Below are positions 1 through 7,651 of a stretch of DNA of 64,000 nt, in pieces; the stretch's first letter is position 1; each line of letters opens with the position of its first letter. Source of the DNA: Pseudomonas sp. UYIF39 (GTDB lineage Bacteria > Pseudomonadota > Gammaproteobacteria > Pseudomonadales > Pseudomonadaceae); contig NZ_JALBYU010000025.1 of NCBI RefSeq assembly GCF_029963765.1, forward strand, positions 19,330 to 83,329. Reading direction: 5' to 3'. The notes beneath the pieces are model-generated. The model saw nothing but the letters and a program-made list of their open reading frames with translations, did no database searches and was not told the DNA's origin. A program made the translations under genes and the position numbers.

Positions 1-1
1 C

Positions 2-79
2 GGAGGTGAGGTCAGCCTGCAGAATTTGCGTGAGGGTGGGTTGCGGGTGACGTTGCATTTGCCTCGTAGTATCGACTAG
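2..79 (+). CDS. C-terminal end of a probable sensor histidine kinase (cut by window edge)
   Basis: An open frame without a start runs from the window edge to a TAG at 77-79. The 25 visible residues end in GLRVTLHLPRSID. The pattern of a glycine-rich turn followed by a beta strand (LRVTLHLP) is how the ATPase domain of many histidine kinases finishes. In Pseudomonas the glucose two-component system GltR/GtrS usually lies just upstream of the glucose transporter genes, so this is probably the end of that kinase. The assignment rests on context; the visible piece is too short for a firm family call. Confidence 0.5.
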   Translation, partial: GGEVSLQNLREGGLRVTLHLPRSID

Positions 80-95
80 TCAGACCGTGTCGCGC

Positions 96-175
96 CCATC
101 GCGAGCAAGCTCGCTCCCACAGGGGAGATGCGTCGTACACAAATCCAGTGTGGGAGCGAGCTTGCTCGCGATGGC
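96..175. repeat. REP doublet (GTGGGAGCGAGC family)
   Basis: Two inverted arms, CCATCGCGAGCAAGCTCGCT and its complement, flank about 25 bases. Each arm is itself a palindrome around GCGAGCNNGCTCGC. This is the commonest repeat in the window and is typical of REP/REPIN elements of fluorescent pseudomonads. It lies between the kinase end and the epimerase gene and may form a hairpin that separates the two transcripts. Confidence 0.9.
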
Positions 176-217
176 GTCAGAAGACCCAACACATCTCCCA
201 AAGAAAATGTCACAAGT

Positions 218-245
218 CGGTGACATAACTCGCCCCCTTCGTTAC
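218..245 (+). promoter_or_regulatory. Two-block motif shared with the gtsA promoter
   Basis: CGGTGACAT, eight variable bases, then CCCTTCGTTAC. The same two blocks with the same spacing occur at 1571-1598 upstream of gtsA. Here the motif ends 60 bases before the epimerase start. It is a candidate operator for a regulator of glucose uptake; GltR (OmpR type) is the obvious suspect, but that link is inferred. Confidence 0.55.
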
Positions 246-285
246 AAGCCCGCCACCGCCCGTTGTTTAGACTGCCCCCAGTCAT

Positions 286-293
286 AACAACAA
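286..293 (+). promoter_or_regulatory. Hfq/Crc-type AAnAAnAA motif before the epimerase
   Basis: AACAACAA followed by AAAAGG lies just upstream of the ATG at 306. A-rich AAnAAnAA stretches next to ribosome binding sites are the known Hfq/Crc target in Pseudomonas catabolite repression. The same signature precedes gtsA, oprB, zwf and gntP in this window. Confidence 0.55.
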
Positions 294-305
294 AAAAGGC
301 ACCCC

Positions 306-1565
306 ATGGACACCTTCCAACCCGCGTTCAGCAGTTGGCTGAACGCCCCCGCCCATCAGCACTGGCTCGCTGCCGAAGGCCTGCGCCTGCTGGCGTTTGC
401 CAAGGCTTCGAAGCTCGCCGAAGGCTTCGGCAATCTTGATGAAAAGGGCTGCCTGCCGGCCAACGCCCAAGCCGAAACCATGAACACCGCGCGCATGACC
501 CACAGCTTCGCCATGGCCCACATTCAGGGCCTGCCAGGTTTTGCGGAACTGGTGGATCACGGCATCAAAGCCCTCAGCGGCCCATTGCGTGACGCCAAAC
601 ACGGTGGCTGGTTCGCTGTCTCCGAACATCGTGACGGCAACACCGGCAAGGCGGCTTATCTGCACGCCTTCGTTGCCTTGGCCGCCAGTTCTGCGGTCGT
701 CGCTCAGCGTCCCGGCGCGCAGGCCTTGCTCGACGATGCGATCCACATCATCGACGCGCATTTCTGGAGCGAGGAGGAGGGCGCGATGCGCGAATCCTTC
801 AACCGCGACTGGAGTGAAGAGGAAAGCTATCGCGGCGCCAACAGCAACATGCACGCCACCGAAGCCTTTCTCGCGTTGGCCGATGTCACCGACGACAACC
901 GTTGGCTGGTCCGCGCCCAGCGCATCGTCGAGCGGGTAATCCATGGTCACGCCGCCGCCAACGATTACCTGGTGGTCGAGCATTTCGACCGCGACTGGCA
1001 GCCGCTTCGCGACTACAACCACGACAACCCGGCCGATGGATTTCGCCCCTACGGCACTACGCCGGGCCACGGTTTCGAATGGGCCCGGCTGATGCTGCAC
1101 CTCGAAGCGGCGCGGGTTAAGGCCGGGATGCTCACACCGGGCTGGCTCGCCAGCGACGCGCAAAAACTCTTCGACCACAACTGCCATCACGGGTGGGATG
1201 TCGACGGGGCGCCGGGGATTGTTTACACCCTCGACTGGGACAATCGCGCCGTGGTTCGCCATCGCCTGCACTGGACCCATTGCGAAGCCAGCGCCGCCGC
1301 CAGTGCGCTGCTTAAACGCACAGGCGACGCGCAATACGAACACTGGTACCGACTGTTCTGGGAATTCTGTGACAGTCATTTCATCGACAGATGTGATGGA
1401 AGTTGGCACCACGAACTCGACCCGCAGAATCGCCCGAGCGCCGATATCTGGGCCGGTAAGCCTGATCTTTATCACGCCTGGCAAGCCGTGTTGATCCCGC
1501 GATTGCCTCTGGCGCCCAGTATGGCGACTGCCTTGGCACAGTTATCCCAGAGCGCTCCTGTGTAA
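306..1565 (+). CDS. AGE family sugar epimerase/isomerase
   Basis: A 419-residue cytosolic protein of the N-acylglucosamine 2-epimerase family, an (alpha/alpha)6 barrel. Members interconvert aldoses and ketoses (for example mannose and fructose) or epimerise sugars at C2. Visible family features are the RMTHSFAMAH segment near residue 60, the PGHGFEWARL segment near residue 250 and the RLHWTHCEASAAA segment near residue 320; the last two carry the histidines expected in the active site. Length is normal for the family. The ATG at 306 follows an AAAAAAGG ribosome binding site. It stands directly before the glucose ABC transporter and shares a promoter motif with it, so mannose or another hexose entering by the same transporter is a reasonable substrate; the exact substrate cannot be read from sequence. 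Confidence 0.88.
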   Translation: MDTFQPAFSSWLNAPAHQHWLAAEGLRLLAFAKASKLAEGFGNLDEKGCLPANAQAETMNTARMTHSFAMAHIQGLPGFAELVDHGIKALSGPLRDAKHGGWFAVSEHRDGNTGKAAYLHAFVALAASSAVVAQRPGAQALLDDAIHIIDAHFWSEEEGAMRESFNRDWSEEESYRGANSNMHATEAFLALADVTDDNRWLVRAQRIVERVIHGHAAANDYLVVEHFDRDWQPLRDYNHDNPADGFRPYGTTPGHGFEWARLMLHLEAARVKAGMLTPGWLASDAQKLFDHNCHHGWDVDGAPGIVYTLDWDNRAVVRHRLHWTHCEASAAASALLKRTGDAQYEHWYRLFWEFCDSHFIDRCDGSWHHELDPQNRPSADIWAGKPDLYHAWQAVLIPRLPLAPSMATALAQLSQSAPV

Positions 1566-1570
1566 CCATG

Positions 1571-1609
1571 CGGTGACATTCGAACGTCCCTTCGTTACCT
1601 GCGAAGGGA
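1571..1609 (+). promoter_or_regulatory. gtsA promoter motif and overlapping hairpin
   Basis: CGGTGACAT-N8-CCCTTCGTTAC (1571-1598) repeats the motif at 218-245. It overlaps a perfect 8-base inverted repeat, TCCCTTCG (1587-1594) and CGAAGGGA (1602-1609), with a 7-base loop. The hairpin lacks a T-run, so it is not an obvious terminator. The upstream copy does not keep the right arm, which suggests that the conserved two-block motif, not the hairpin, is the shared element. Confidence 0.55.
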
Positions 1610-1658
1610 TAACTCCTGTTTAAAATCCATGCAGCGCAAGCACCAGACTTGCATGCAT

Positions 1659-1669
1659 AACAACAAGAA
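1659..1669 (+). promoter_or_regulatory. Hfq/Crc-type motif before gtsA
   Basis: AACAACAAGAA contains two overlapping AAnAAnAA units and runs into the AAAGG ribosome binding site of gtsA. Sugar transporter genes are established Crc targets in Pseudomonas; binding here is inferred from the motif. Confidence 0.6.
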
Positions 1670-1681
1670 AGGTAATTCTAG

Positions 1682-2983
1682 ATGAATGCGATTTCTCGCC
1701 TCGCTACTGTCATTTCTCTTGCCTCATTGCTCCCTCTCAGTGCATTCCCTCTCAGTACGCTTGCCGCCGATTCCAAAGGTTCGGTAGAAGTCGTTCACTG
1801 GTGGACCTCCGGTGGCGAAAAAGCTGCCGTCGATGTCCTCAAGGCCCAAGTCGAAAAAGACGGTTTCACCTGGAAGGACGGCGCAGTTGCCGGTGGTGGC
1901 GGTGCTACCGCCATGACCGTACTCAAAAGCCGCGCCGTGGCCGGTAACCCGCCGGGCGTAGCGCAGATCAAAGGCCCGGACATCCAGGAATGGGCGTCTA
2001 CCGGTCTGCTCGACACCGACGTCTTGAAAGACGCGGCCAAAACAGAGAAGTGGGACAGCCTGCTCGACAAGAAAGTCTCCGATACCGTGAAGTATGAGGG
2101 TGACTACGTGGCCGTGCCGGTGAACATTCACCGCGTCAACTGGCTGTGGATCAACCCGGAAGTCTTCAAGAAAGCCGGCATCGAAAAAGCGCCAACCACC
2201 CTTCAGGAATTCTACGCGGCCGGTGACAAGCTCAAGGCTGCGGGCTTCATTGCGCTTGCCCACGGCGGCCAGCCTTGGCAGGACAGTACCGTGTTCGAAG
2301 CGGTGGTCCTTTCGGTCATGGGCGTCGACGGCTACAAGAAAGCCCTAGTGGATCTGGACAACGGTGCACTGACCGGTCCTGAAATGGTCAAGGCGCTGAC
2401 CGAGCTGAAGAAAGTCGCGACCTACATGGACGCCGACGGCAAAGGCCAGGACTGGAACCTGGAAGCAGCCAAGGTCATCAACGGCAAGGCCGGCATGCAG
2501 ATCATGGGTGACTGGGCCAAGAGCGAGTGGACAGCGGCCAAGAAAGTCGCCGGCAAGGACTACGAGTGCGTAGCCTTCCCGGGCACCGACAAGGCCTTCA
2601 CCTACAACATCGACTCCCTGGCCGTGTTCAAGCAGAAAGACAAGGGCACTGCTGCCGCTCAGCAGGATATTGCCAAGATCGTGCTGGGTGAGAATTTCCA
2701 GAAAGTCTTCAGCATCAACAAGGGCTCGATCCCGGTTCGAATCGACATGCTGAGCGACATGGGCAAGTACGGTTTCGACTCTTGCGCCCAGACCGCTGCC
2801 AAGGACTTCCTGGCGGACGCCAAGTCGGGCGGCCTGCAGCCGAGCATGGCGCACAACATGGCGACCACGCTGGCGGTACAAGGCGCGTTCTTTGATGTTG
2901 TGACCAACTTCATCAACGATCCGAAAGCCGATCCTGCCATTGCCGCCAAGCAACTCGGCACTGCCGTCAAAGCTGCCAAGTAA
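1682..2983 (+). CDS. gtsA: Glucose ABC transporter, periplasmic binding protein GtsA (GltB)
   Basis: A 433-residue solute-binding protein of family 1, the periplasmic receptor of the glucose uptake system. The N-terminus is a signal peptide (residues 1 to about 28, hydrophobic core VISLASLLPLSAFPLSTLA, cut near LAA). The mature part begins with GSVEVVHWWTSGGEKAA, the typical start of sugar-binding proteins, and the hinge-region segment NIHRVNWLWINP is visible near residue 150. It is first in the order gtsA-gtsB-gtsC-gtsD-oprB, the usual Pseudomonas arrangement. A REP doublet directly after the stop probably stabilises this message relative to the membrane subunits. The motif at 1571-1598 and the Hfq/Crc motif suggest transcriptional and post-transcriptional control. 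Confidence 0.95.
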   Translation: MNAISRLATVISLASLLPLSAFPLSTLAADSKGSVEVVHWWTSGGEKAAVDVLKAQVEKDGFTWKDGAVAGGGGATAMTVLKSRAVAGNPPGVAQIKGPDIQEWASTGLLDTDVLKDAAKTEKWDSLLDKKVSDTVKYEGDYVAVPVNIHRVNWLWINPEVFKKAGIEKAPTTLQEFYAAGDKLKAAGFIALAHGGQPWQDSTVFEAVVLSVMGVDGYKKALVDLDNGALTGPEMVKALTELKKVATYMDADGKGQDWNLEAAKVINGKAGMQIMGDWAKSEWTAAKKVAGKDYECVAFPGTDKAFTYNIDSLAVFKQKDKGTAAAQQDIAKIVLGENFQKVFSINKGSIPVRIDMLSDMGKYGFDSCAQTAAKDFLADAKSGGLQPSMAHNMATTLAVQGAFFDVVTNFINDPKADPAIAAKQLGTAVKAAK

Positions 2984-2990
2984 TGCTTGG

Positions 2991-3089
2991 CCCCTGTAGG
3001 AGTGAGCCTGCTCGCGATAGCTGATTGTCAGACCCTGGATGTATCAACTGATACATCGCTATCGCGAGCAGGCTCACTCCTACAAGGGG
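2991..3089. repeat. REP doublet inside the gts operon
   Basis: Inverted arms CCCCTGTAGGAGTGAGCCTG and complement, separated by about 40 bases. The arms are a variant (TAGGAGTGAGCCTGCTCGCG) of the main REP family. The inner part also holds a short palindrome around TGTATCAACTGATACA. Lying between the binding protein and the first permease gene, the structure is well placed to cause differential expression within one operon. Confidence 0.9.
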
Positions 3090-3131
3090 TGCATTTCCAA
3101 AGTAATTTTTCCTCACGTACGGGATCTTCCC

Positions 3132-4040
3132 ATGAGTTCTGTTGCTGTGTTCAGCAAGGCCTCGCCGTTCGATGCACTGCAGCGCTGGCTCCCCAAACTG
3201 GTGCTGGCGCCCAGCATGTTCATCGTCCTGGTCGGCTTCTATGGCTATATCCTGTGGACGTTCGTCCTGTCGTTCACCACGTCGACCTTCCTGCCGACTT
3301 ACAAATGGGCGGGCCTGGCGCAATACGAGCGGCTGTTCAACAACGACCGTTGGTGGGTAGCGAGCAAGAACCTGGCGGTGTTCGGCGGCATGTTCATCGG
3401 CATCACCTTGGTGATCGGTGTACTGCTGGCGGTGTTTCTTGATCAGCGCATTCGTCGCGAAGGTTTCATTCGCACCATTTACCTGTACCCGATGGCGCTC
3501 TCGATGATCGTCACCGGTACCGCCTGGAAGTGGCTGCTCAACCCGGGCATGGGCCTGGACAAATTGCTGCGTGACTGGGGCTGGGAAGGCTTTCGCCTGG
3601 ACTGGCTGATCGATCCGGACCGCGTGGTGTACTGCCTGGTGATCGCTGCGGTATGGCAAGCCTCGGGCTTTATCATGGCGATGTTCCTCGCCGGCCTGCG
3701 TGGCGTTGATCAATCGATCATCCGTGCCGCCCAGATCGATGGCGCGAGCATGCCGAGGATCTACCTGAAAGTGGTGTTGCCAAGTCTGCGCCCGGTGTTC
3801 TTCAGTGCGGTGATGATCCTGGCCCACATCGCGATCAAGAGCTTCGACCTGGTGGCGGCAATGACAGCCGGTGGCCCGGGTTATTCCTCCGACCTGCCTG
3901 CCATGTTCATGTATTCCTTCACCTTCAGTCGCGGCCAGATGGGCATGGGCTCGGCCAGTGCGATTCTGATGCTCGGTGCGATTCTCGCAATCATCGTGCC
4001 TTACCTGTACTCCGAGCTGAGGACCAAGCGCCATGACTAG
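3132..4040 (+). CDS. gtsB: Glucose ABC transporter, permease GtsB (GltF)
   Basis: A 302-residue inner-membrane permease of the MalF/UgpA type with about six membrane segments. The first is near LVLAPSMFIVLVGFYGYILW. The cytoplasmic EAA loop that contacts the ATPase is visible as IIRAAQIDGASMPRIYLKVV near residues 200-220. A longer frame opens at 3039, but its first 31 residues are encoded inside the REP doublet and look unlike protein, so the ATG at 3132 (MSSVAVFSKA) is preferred. It overlaps gtsC by 8 bases, consistent with coupled translation. Confidence 0.93.
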   Translation: MSSVAVFSKASPFDALQRWLPKLVLAPSMFIVLVGFYGYILWTFVLSFTTSTFLPTYKWAGLAQYERLFNNDRWWVASKNLAVFGGMFIGITLVIGVLLAVFLDQRIRREGFIRTIYLYPMALSMIVTGTAWKWLLNPGMGLDKLLRDWGWEGFRLDWLIDPDRVVYCLVIAAVWQASGFIMAMFLAGLRGVDQSIIRAAQIDGASMPRIYLKVVLPSLRPVFFSAVMILAHIAIKSFDLVAAMTAGGPGYSSDLPAMFMYSFTFSRGQMGMGSASAILMLGAILAIIVPYLYSELRTKRHD

Positions 4041-4878
4041 TTTCGCTGCCAAGTCTTCCATCAGCCTGAGTCGCATCGCGATCTATGGCGTGCTGATCCT
4101 TGCCGTATTCCTTTACCTGATACCGCTGGTGGTCATGCTGTTGACCAGTTTCAAGACGCCGGAAGACATCAACTCCGGCAACCTGCTGAGCTGGCCGACC
4201 GTGGTCAGCGGCATTGGCTGGGTCAAGGCATGGGGCACGGTTGACGGGTACTTCTGGAACTCGATCAAGATCACTGTCCCGGCGGTACTGATCTCCACCG
4301 CCATCGGTGCACTGAACGGCTATGTGCTGTCGATGTGGCGCTTCCGTGGCTCGCAACTGTTCTTCGGTTTGCTGCTGTTCGGTTGCTTCCTGCCGTTCCA
4401 GACCGTGCTGCTGCCGGCCTCGTTCACCCTCGGCAAGATGGGCCTGGCGAGCACCACCACGGGCCTGGTGTTCGTGCACGTGGTCTACGGCCTGGCGTTC
4501 ACCACGCTGTTCTTCCGTAACTACTACGTCAGCGTTCCCGATGCGCTGGTGAAGGCGGCGCGGCTGGATGGTGCGGGTTTCTTCACCATCTTCCGCTTGA
4601 TCATCCTGCCGATGTCCACCCCGATCATCATGGTCTGCCTGATCTGGCAGTTCACCCAGATCTGGAACGACTTCCTGTTCGGCGTGGTGTTCTCCAGCGG
4701 TGACTCGCAACCCATTACGGTGGCGTTGAACAACTTGGTCAACACCAGTACCGGGGCCAAGGAATACAACGTTGATATGGCGGCGGCGATGATCGCCGGA
4801 CTGCCGACCCTGCTGGTCTATGTGGTCGCAGGCAAGTATTTCGTGCGCGGGCTGACGGCCGGCGCAGTCAAGGGGTAA
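4033..4878 (+). CDS. gtsC: Glucose ABC transporter, permease GtsC (GltG)
   Basis: A 281-residue MalG-type permease, partner of GtsB in the membrane channel. Six membrane segments are apparent, starting with ISLSRIAIYGVLILAVFLYL. The EAA loop reads VPDALVKAARLDGAGFF near residues 170-190, followed by the conserved proline-rich return into the membrane (IILPMSTPIIMV). The start overlaps the end of gtsB, and the ATPase gene follows two bases after the stop, so the three are clearly one transcription unit. Confidence 0.94.
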   Translation: MTSFAAKSSISLSRIAIYGVLILAVFLYLIPLVVMLLTSFKTPEDINSGNLLSWPTVVSGIGWVKAWGTVDGYFWNSIKITVPAVLISTAIGALNGYVLSMWRFRGSQLFFGLLLFGCFLPFQTVLLPASFTLGKMGLASTTTGLVFVHVVYGLAFTTLFFRNYYVSVPDALVKAARLDGAGFFTIFRLIILPMSTPIIMVCLIWQFTQIWNDFLFGVVFSSGDSQPITVALNNLVNTSTGAKEYNVDMAAAMIAGLPTLLVYVVAGKYFVRGLTAGAVKG

Positions 4879-4880
4879 TC

Positions 4881-6041
4881 ATGGCTACGCTCGAACTTCG
4901 CAATGTAAACAAGACCTATGGCCCCGGCCTGCCGGACACCCTCAAGGACATCGATCTGTCGATCAAGGACGGTGAGTTCCTGATCCTGGTCGGACCTTCG
5001 GGTTGCGGCAAGTCGACCCTGATGAATTGCATCGCCGGCCTGGAGACCATCACCGGCGGCGCGATCATGATCGACGACCAGGACGTCAGCGGCATGAGCC
5101 CGAAAGACCGCGACATCGCCATGGTGTTCCAGTCCTACGCGCTGTACCCGACCATGAGCGTGCGCGAGAACATCGCCTTCGGCTTGAAGATCTGCAAAAT
5201 GCCCGCCGCCGACATCGAAGCGGAAGTGGCGCGGGTGTCCAAGCTGCTGCAGATCGAACACTTGCTCAACCGAAAACCCGGCCAGCTCTCCGGTGGTCAG
5301 CAGCAGCGCGTGGCGATGGGCCGTGCCCTGGCGCGGCGGCCGAAGATCTATCTGTTCGACGAACCGCTGTCCAATCTCGACGCCAAGCTGCGGGTCGAGA
5401 TGCGCACCGAAATGAAACTGATGCACCAGCGCCTGAAAACCACCACGGTCTACGTGACCCACGACCAGATCGAAGCGATGACCCTGGGCGACAAAGTGGC
5501 GGTGATGAAGGACGGGATCATTCAGCAATTCGGCACGCCGAAAGACATCTACAACAACCCGGCCAACCTGTTCGTGGCGAGCTTCATCGGTTCGCCACCG
5601 ATGAACTTCATCCCCCTGCGTTTGCAGCGCAAGGACGGTCGTCTGGTGGCGCTGCTCGACAGCGGTCAGGCGCGGTGTGAATTGCCGCTGGGCATGCAGG
5701 ACGCCGGTCTCGAAGACCGCGAAGTGATCCTCGGCATGCGCCCGGAGCAGATCGTTTTGGCGGGCAGCGAGCCGAACGGTTTGCCGAACATTCGCGCCGA
5801 AGTCCAGGTCACCGAGCCAACCGGTCCCGACACCCTGGTGTTCGTCAATCTCAACGAAACCAAAGTCTGCTGCCGTCTGGCGCCGGACGTTGCACCGGCC
5901 GTGGGCGAGACCCTGACCCTGCAATTCGATCCATCGAAAGTGTTGTTGTTCGATGCCAAGACCGGTGAGCGCCTGGGGGTGGCCGGTCAACCGCAAGGTG
6001 AAGCCCGGTCTGCGAATGTCGCGCAATTCAAAGGTCGCTGA
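4881..6041 (+). CDS. gtsD: Glucose ABC transporter, ATPase GtsD (GltK/MalK type)
   Basis: A 386-residue cytoplasmic ATPase that powers GtsBC. Walker A is GPSGCGKST near residues 38-46. The Q-loop lies in MVFQSYALYP, the ABC signature is LSGGQQQR, Walker B is IYLFDEPLSNLDAK and the H-loop is YVTHDQ. After about residue 235 there is a MalK-like regulatory domain (ILGMRPEQI and following), typical of the sugar CUT1 class. Length is normal. A REP doublet separates it from oprB. Confidence 0.95.
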   Translation: MATLELRNVNKTYGPGLPDTLKDIDLSIKDGEFLILVGPSGCGKSTLMNCIAGLETITGGAIMIDDQDVSGMSPKDRDIAMVFQSYALYPTMSVRENIAFGLKICKMPAADIEAEVARVSKLLQIEHLLNRKPGQLSGGQQQRVAMGRALARRPKIYLFDEPLSNLDAKLRVEMRTEMKLMHQRLKTTTVYVTHDQIEAMTLGDKVAVMKDGIIQQFGTPKDIYNNPANLFVASFIGSPPMNFIPLRLQRKDGRLVALLDSGQARCELPLGMQDAGLEDREVILGMRPEQIVLAGSEPNGLPNIRAEVQVTEPTGPDTLVFVNLNETKVCCRLAPDVAPAVGETLTLQFDPSKVLLFDAKTGERLGVAGQPQGEARSANVAQFKGR

Positions 6042-6049
6042 AGATCAAG

Positions 6050-6139
6050 GTGGGAGCGAGCTTGCTCGCGATGACGGTGGGTCAGTCAACAGTGATGTTG
6101 AATTTGAATCGGCTATCGCGAGCAAGCTCGCTCCCACAG
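6050..6139. repeat. REP doublet between gtsD and oprB
   Basis: Arms GTGGGAGCGAGCTTGCTCGC and its complement lie at either end of a 90-base segment. It belongs to the main REP family and lies nine bases after the gtsD stop codon. Confidence 0.92.
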
Positions 6140-6169
6140 GGGATGTAACCGCGTTAAATAAAAACAGTT

Positions 6170-6180
6170 AATAACAATAA
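6170..6180 (+). promoter_or_regulatory. Hfq/Crc-type motif before oprB
   Basis: AATAACAATAA holds overlapping AAnAAnAA units just ahead of the GAGG ribosome binding site (6184-6187) of oprB. Same logic as for gtsA. Confidence 0.55.
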
Positions 6181-6195
6181 AACGAGGATGTAGGG

Positions 6196-7542
6196 ATGAA
6201 GAAGAACAACAACGCTCAGCTTATCTGCCAGTTGTCGGCAATTGCGGCAATGATGCTGGCCGGTAGTGTGCACGCGGCTGACGCGTTCAGCGCCGATTCC
6301 GAATGGATGACCGGTGATTGGGGTGGCGAGCGGACCAAGCTGATCGAGCAGGGTATCGACATCAAGATGGACTACGTCGGTGAAGTAGGCGCAAACCTGC
6401 ACGGCGGCTACAACAACGACAAGACCGCACGTTACGCCGACCAGTTTGGCCTGGGCGTGGCGCTGGACCTGCAAAAACTATGGGGCTGGGATAACACCCA
6501 GGCCAAGATCCAGTTCACCAACCGTAACGGTGAGAACATCTCCAATGACCGTGTCGGCGACCCTCGTGCCGGCACCCTGAGTTCCTCCCAGGAAGTCTAC
6601 GGCCGTGGCCATATGGTCCGTCTGACCCAGATGTGGGTTAAGCACCAGTTCCTCGACGGCAAACTGGACGTCAAGGCCGGTTATTTCGGCGAAGGCGAAG
6701 ATTTCAACACCTTCCCTTGCGAGTTCCAGAACCTGGCGTTCTGCGGTTCCCAAGCGGGTAACTGGGCCACCAACATCTGGTACAACTGGCCGGTCATGCA
6801 GGCTGCTGTACGTGTGAAGTACAACATCTCGCCTGAGTTCTATGCGCAGATCGGTGCGTACAACCAGAACCCATCGCAACTGGAACATGGTAACGGCTTC
6901 AAGCTCAGCGGCAGTGGCACCGCCGGTACGGTCTTGCCGGTCGAACTGGTCTGGTTGCCGAACCCTAACAACCTGCCGGGCGAATACCGTGTCGGTTACT
7001 ACAAAAGCACGGCCAATGCCGATGACGTCCTCAAGGATGAAAACGGCAATGATGCAGCCACCAGCGGTAACGCCTATCGCAGCCACGATAGCAAACACGG
7101 CTACTGGTTCGTGGCGCAGCAACAACTCACCAGCCACAACGGTGATGCGTCCCGCGGTCTGAACGTCGCAGCCAACGCTACTTTCCACGACAAGGACACC
7201 AACTTCGTCGACAACTATCAGTCGCTGATGTTTGTGTACAAGGGCCCGTTCGACGCACGTCCAAAAGATGACATGGGTATCGGTTTTGCCCGTATCCATG
7301 TCAACGATGACGTGAAGAAAAACGCCGAGCTGGTCAACGCCTCCAATGGTGTTACCGAGTACGAGGATCCACTGTTCTCGCCGCTGCGTAGCACCGAGTA
7401 CAACTACGAGATCAACTACGGCTTCCACGTTACCAACTGGCTGACCGTGCGCCCTAACCTGCAATACATCACTCACCCGGGTGGTGTTGATGAAGTCGAC
7501 AACGCGCTGGTCGCCGGTCTGAAAATTCAGTCGGTGTTCTAA
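6196..7542 (+). CDS. oprB: Carbohydrate-selective outer membrane porin OprB
   Basis: A 448-residue porin that lets glucose and other sugars cross the outer membrane. Signal peptide: MKKNN start, hydrophobic stretch LICQLSAIAAMMLAG, cleavage near VHA/ADAF. The mature chain begins with the DSEWMTGDWGGERTKL segment characteristic of OprB. It continues in alternating aromatic beta strands and ends YITHPGGVDEVDNALVAGLK and then a C-terminal phenylalanine, the usual outer-membrane assembly signal. It follows the transporter ATPase and precedes the mutarotase, as in other pseudomonads. A strong terminator follows. Confidence 0.95.
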   Translation: MKKNNNAQLICQLSAIAAMMLAGSVHAADAFSADSEWMTGDWGGERTKLIEQGIDIKMDYVGEVGANLHGGYNNDKTARYADQFGLGVALDLQKLWGWDNTQAKIQFTNRNGENISNDRVGDPRAGTLSSSQEVYGRGHMVRLTQMWVKHQFLDGKLDVKAGYFGEGEDFNTFPCEFQNLAFCGSQAGNWATNIWYNWPVMQAAVRVKYNISPEFYAQIGAYNQNPSQLEHGNGFKLSGSGTAGTVLPVELVWLPNPNNLPGEYRVGYYKSTANADDVLKDENGNDAATSGNAYRSHDSKHGYWFVAQQQLTSHNGDASRGLNVAANATFHDKDTNFVDNYQSLMFVYKGPFDARPKDDMGIGFARIHVNDDVKKNAELVNASNGVTEYEDPLFSPLRSTEYNYEINYGFHVTNWLTVRPNLQYITHPGGVDEVDNALVAGLKIQSVF

Positions 7543-7580
7543 CGTTGTTGCGATAAGCTCCTCTCTATGTGCGCATTTTT

Positions 7581-7610
7581 GCGGACAGCCCAGGCTGTCC
7601 GCTTTTTTTT
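7581..7610 (+). terminator. Rho-independent terminator after oprB
   Basis: GCGGACAGCC, a two-base loop region, GGCTGTCCGC and eight T residues: a 10-base-pair perfect GC-rich stem with T-run. Confidence 0.95.
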
Positions 7611-7651
7611 GTCGGGCGGCGCACCCCGGGTGATTTTCAGGACCGTTGCAC

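Noticed and set aside
282..1484. A 400-codon frame antisense to the epimerase gene
   Set aside because: No recognisable motif; the plus-strand frame has the AGE family pattern, ribosome binding site and operon context.
1587..1609. Hairpin TCCCTTCG/CGAAGGGA as terminator of the epimerase gene
   Set aside because: There is no T-run, and the left arm is part of the promoter motif shared with 218-245.
3039..3131. Upstream start for gtsB at 3039
   Set aside because: The extra residues are encoded by the REP doublet; the ATG at 3132 begins the conserved permease sequence.
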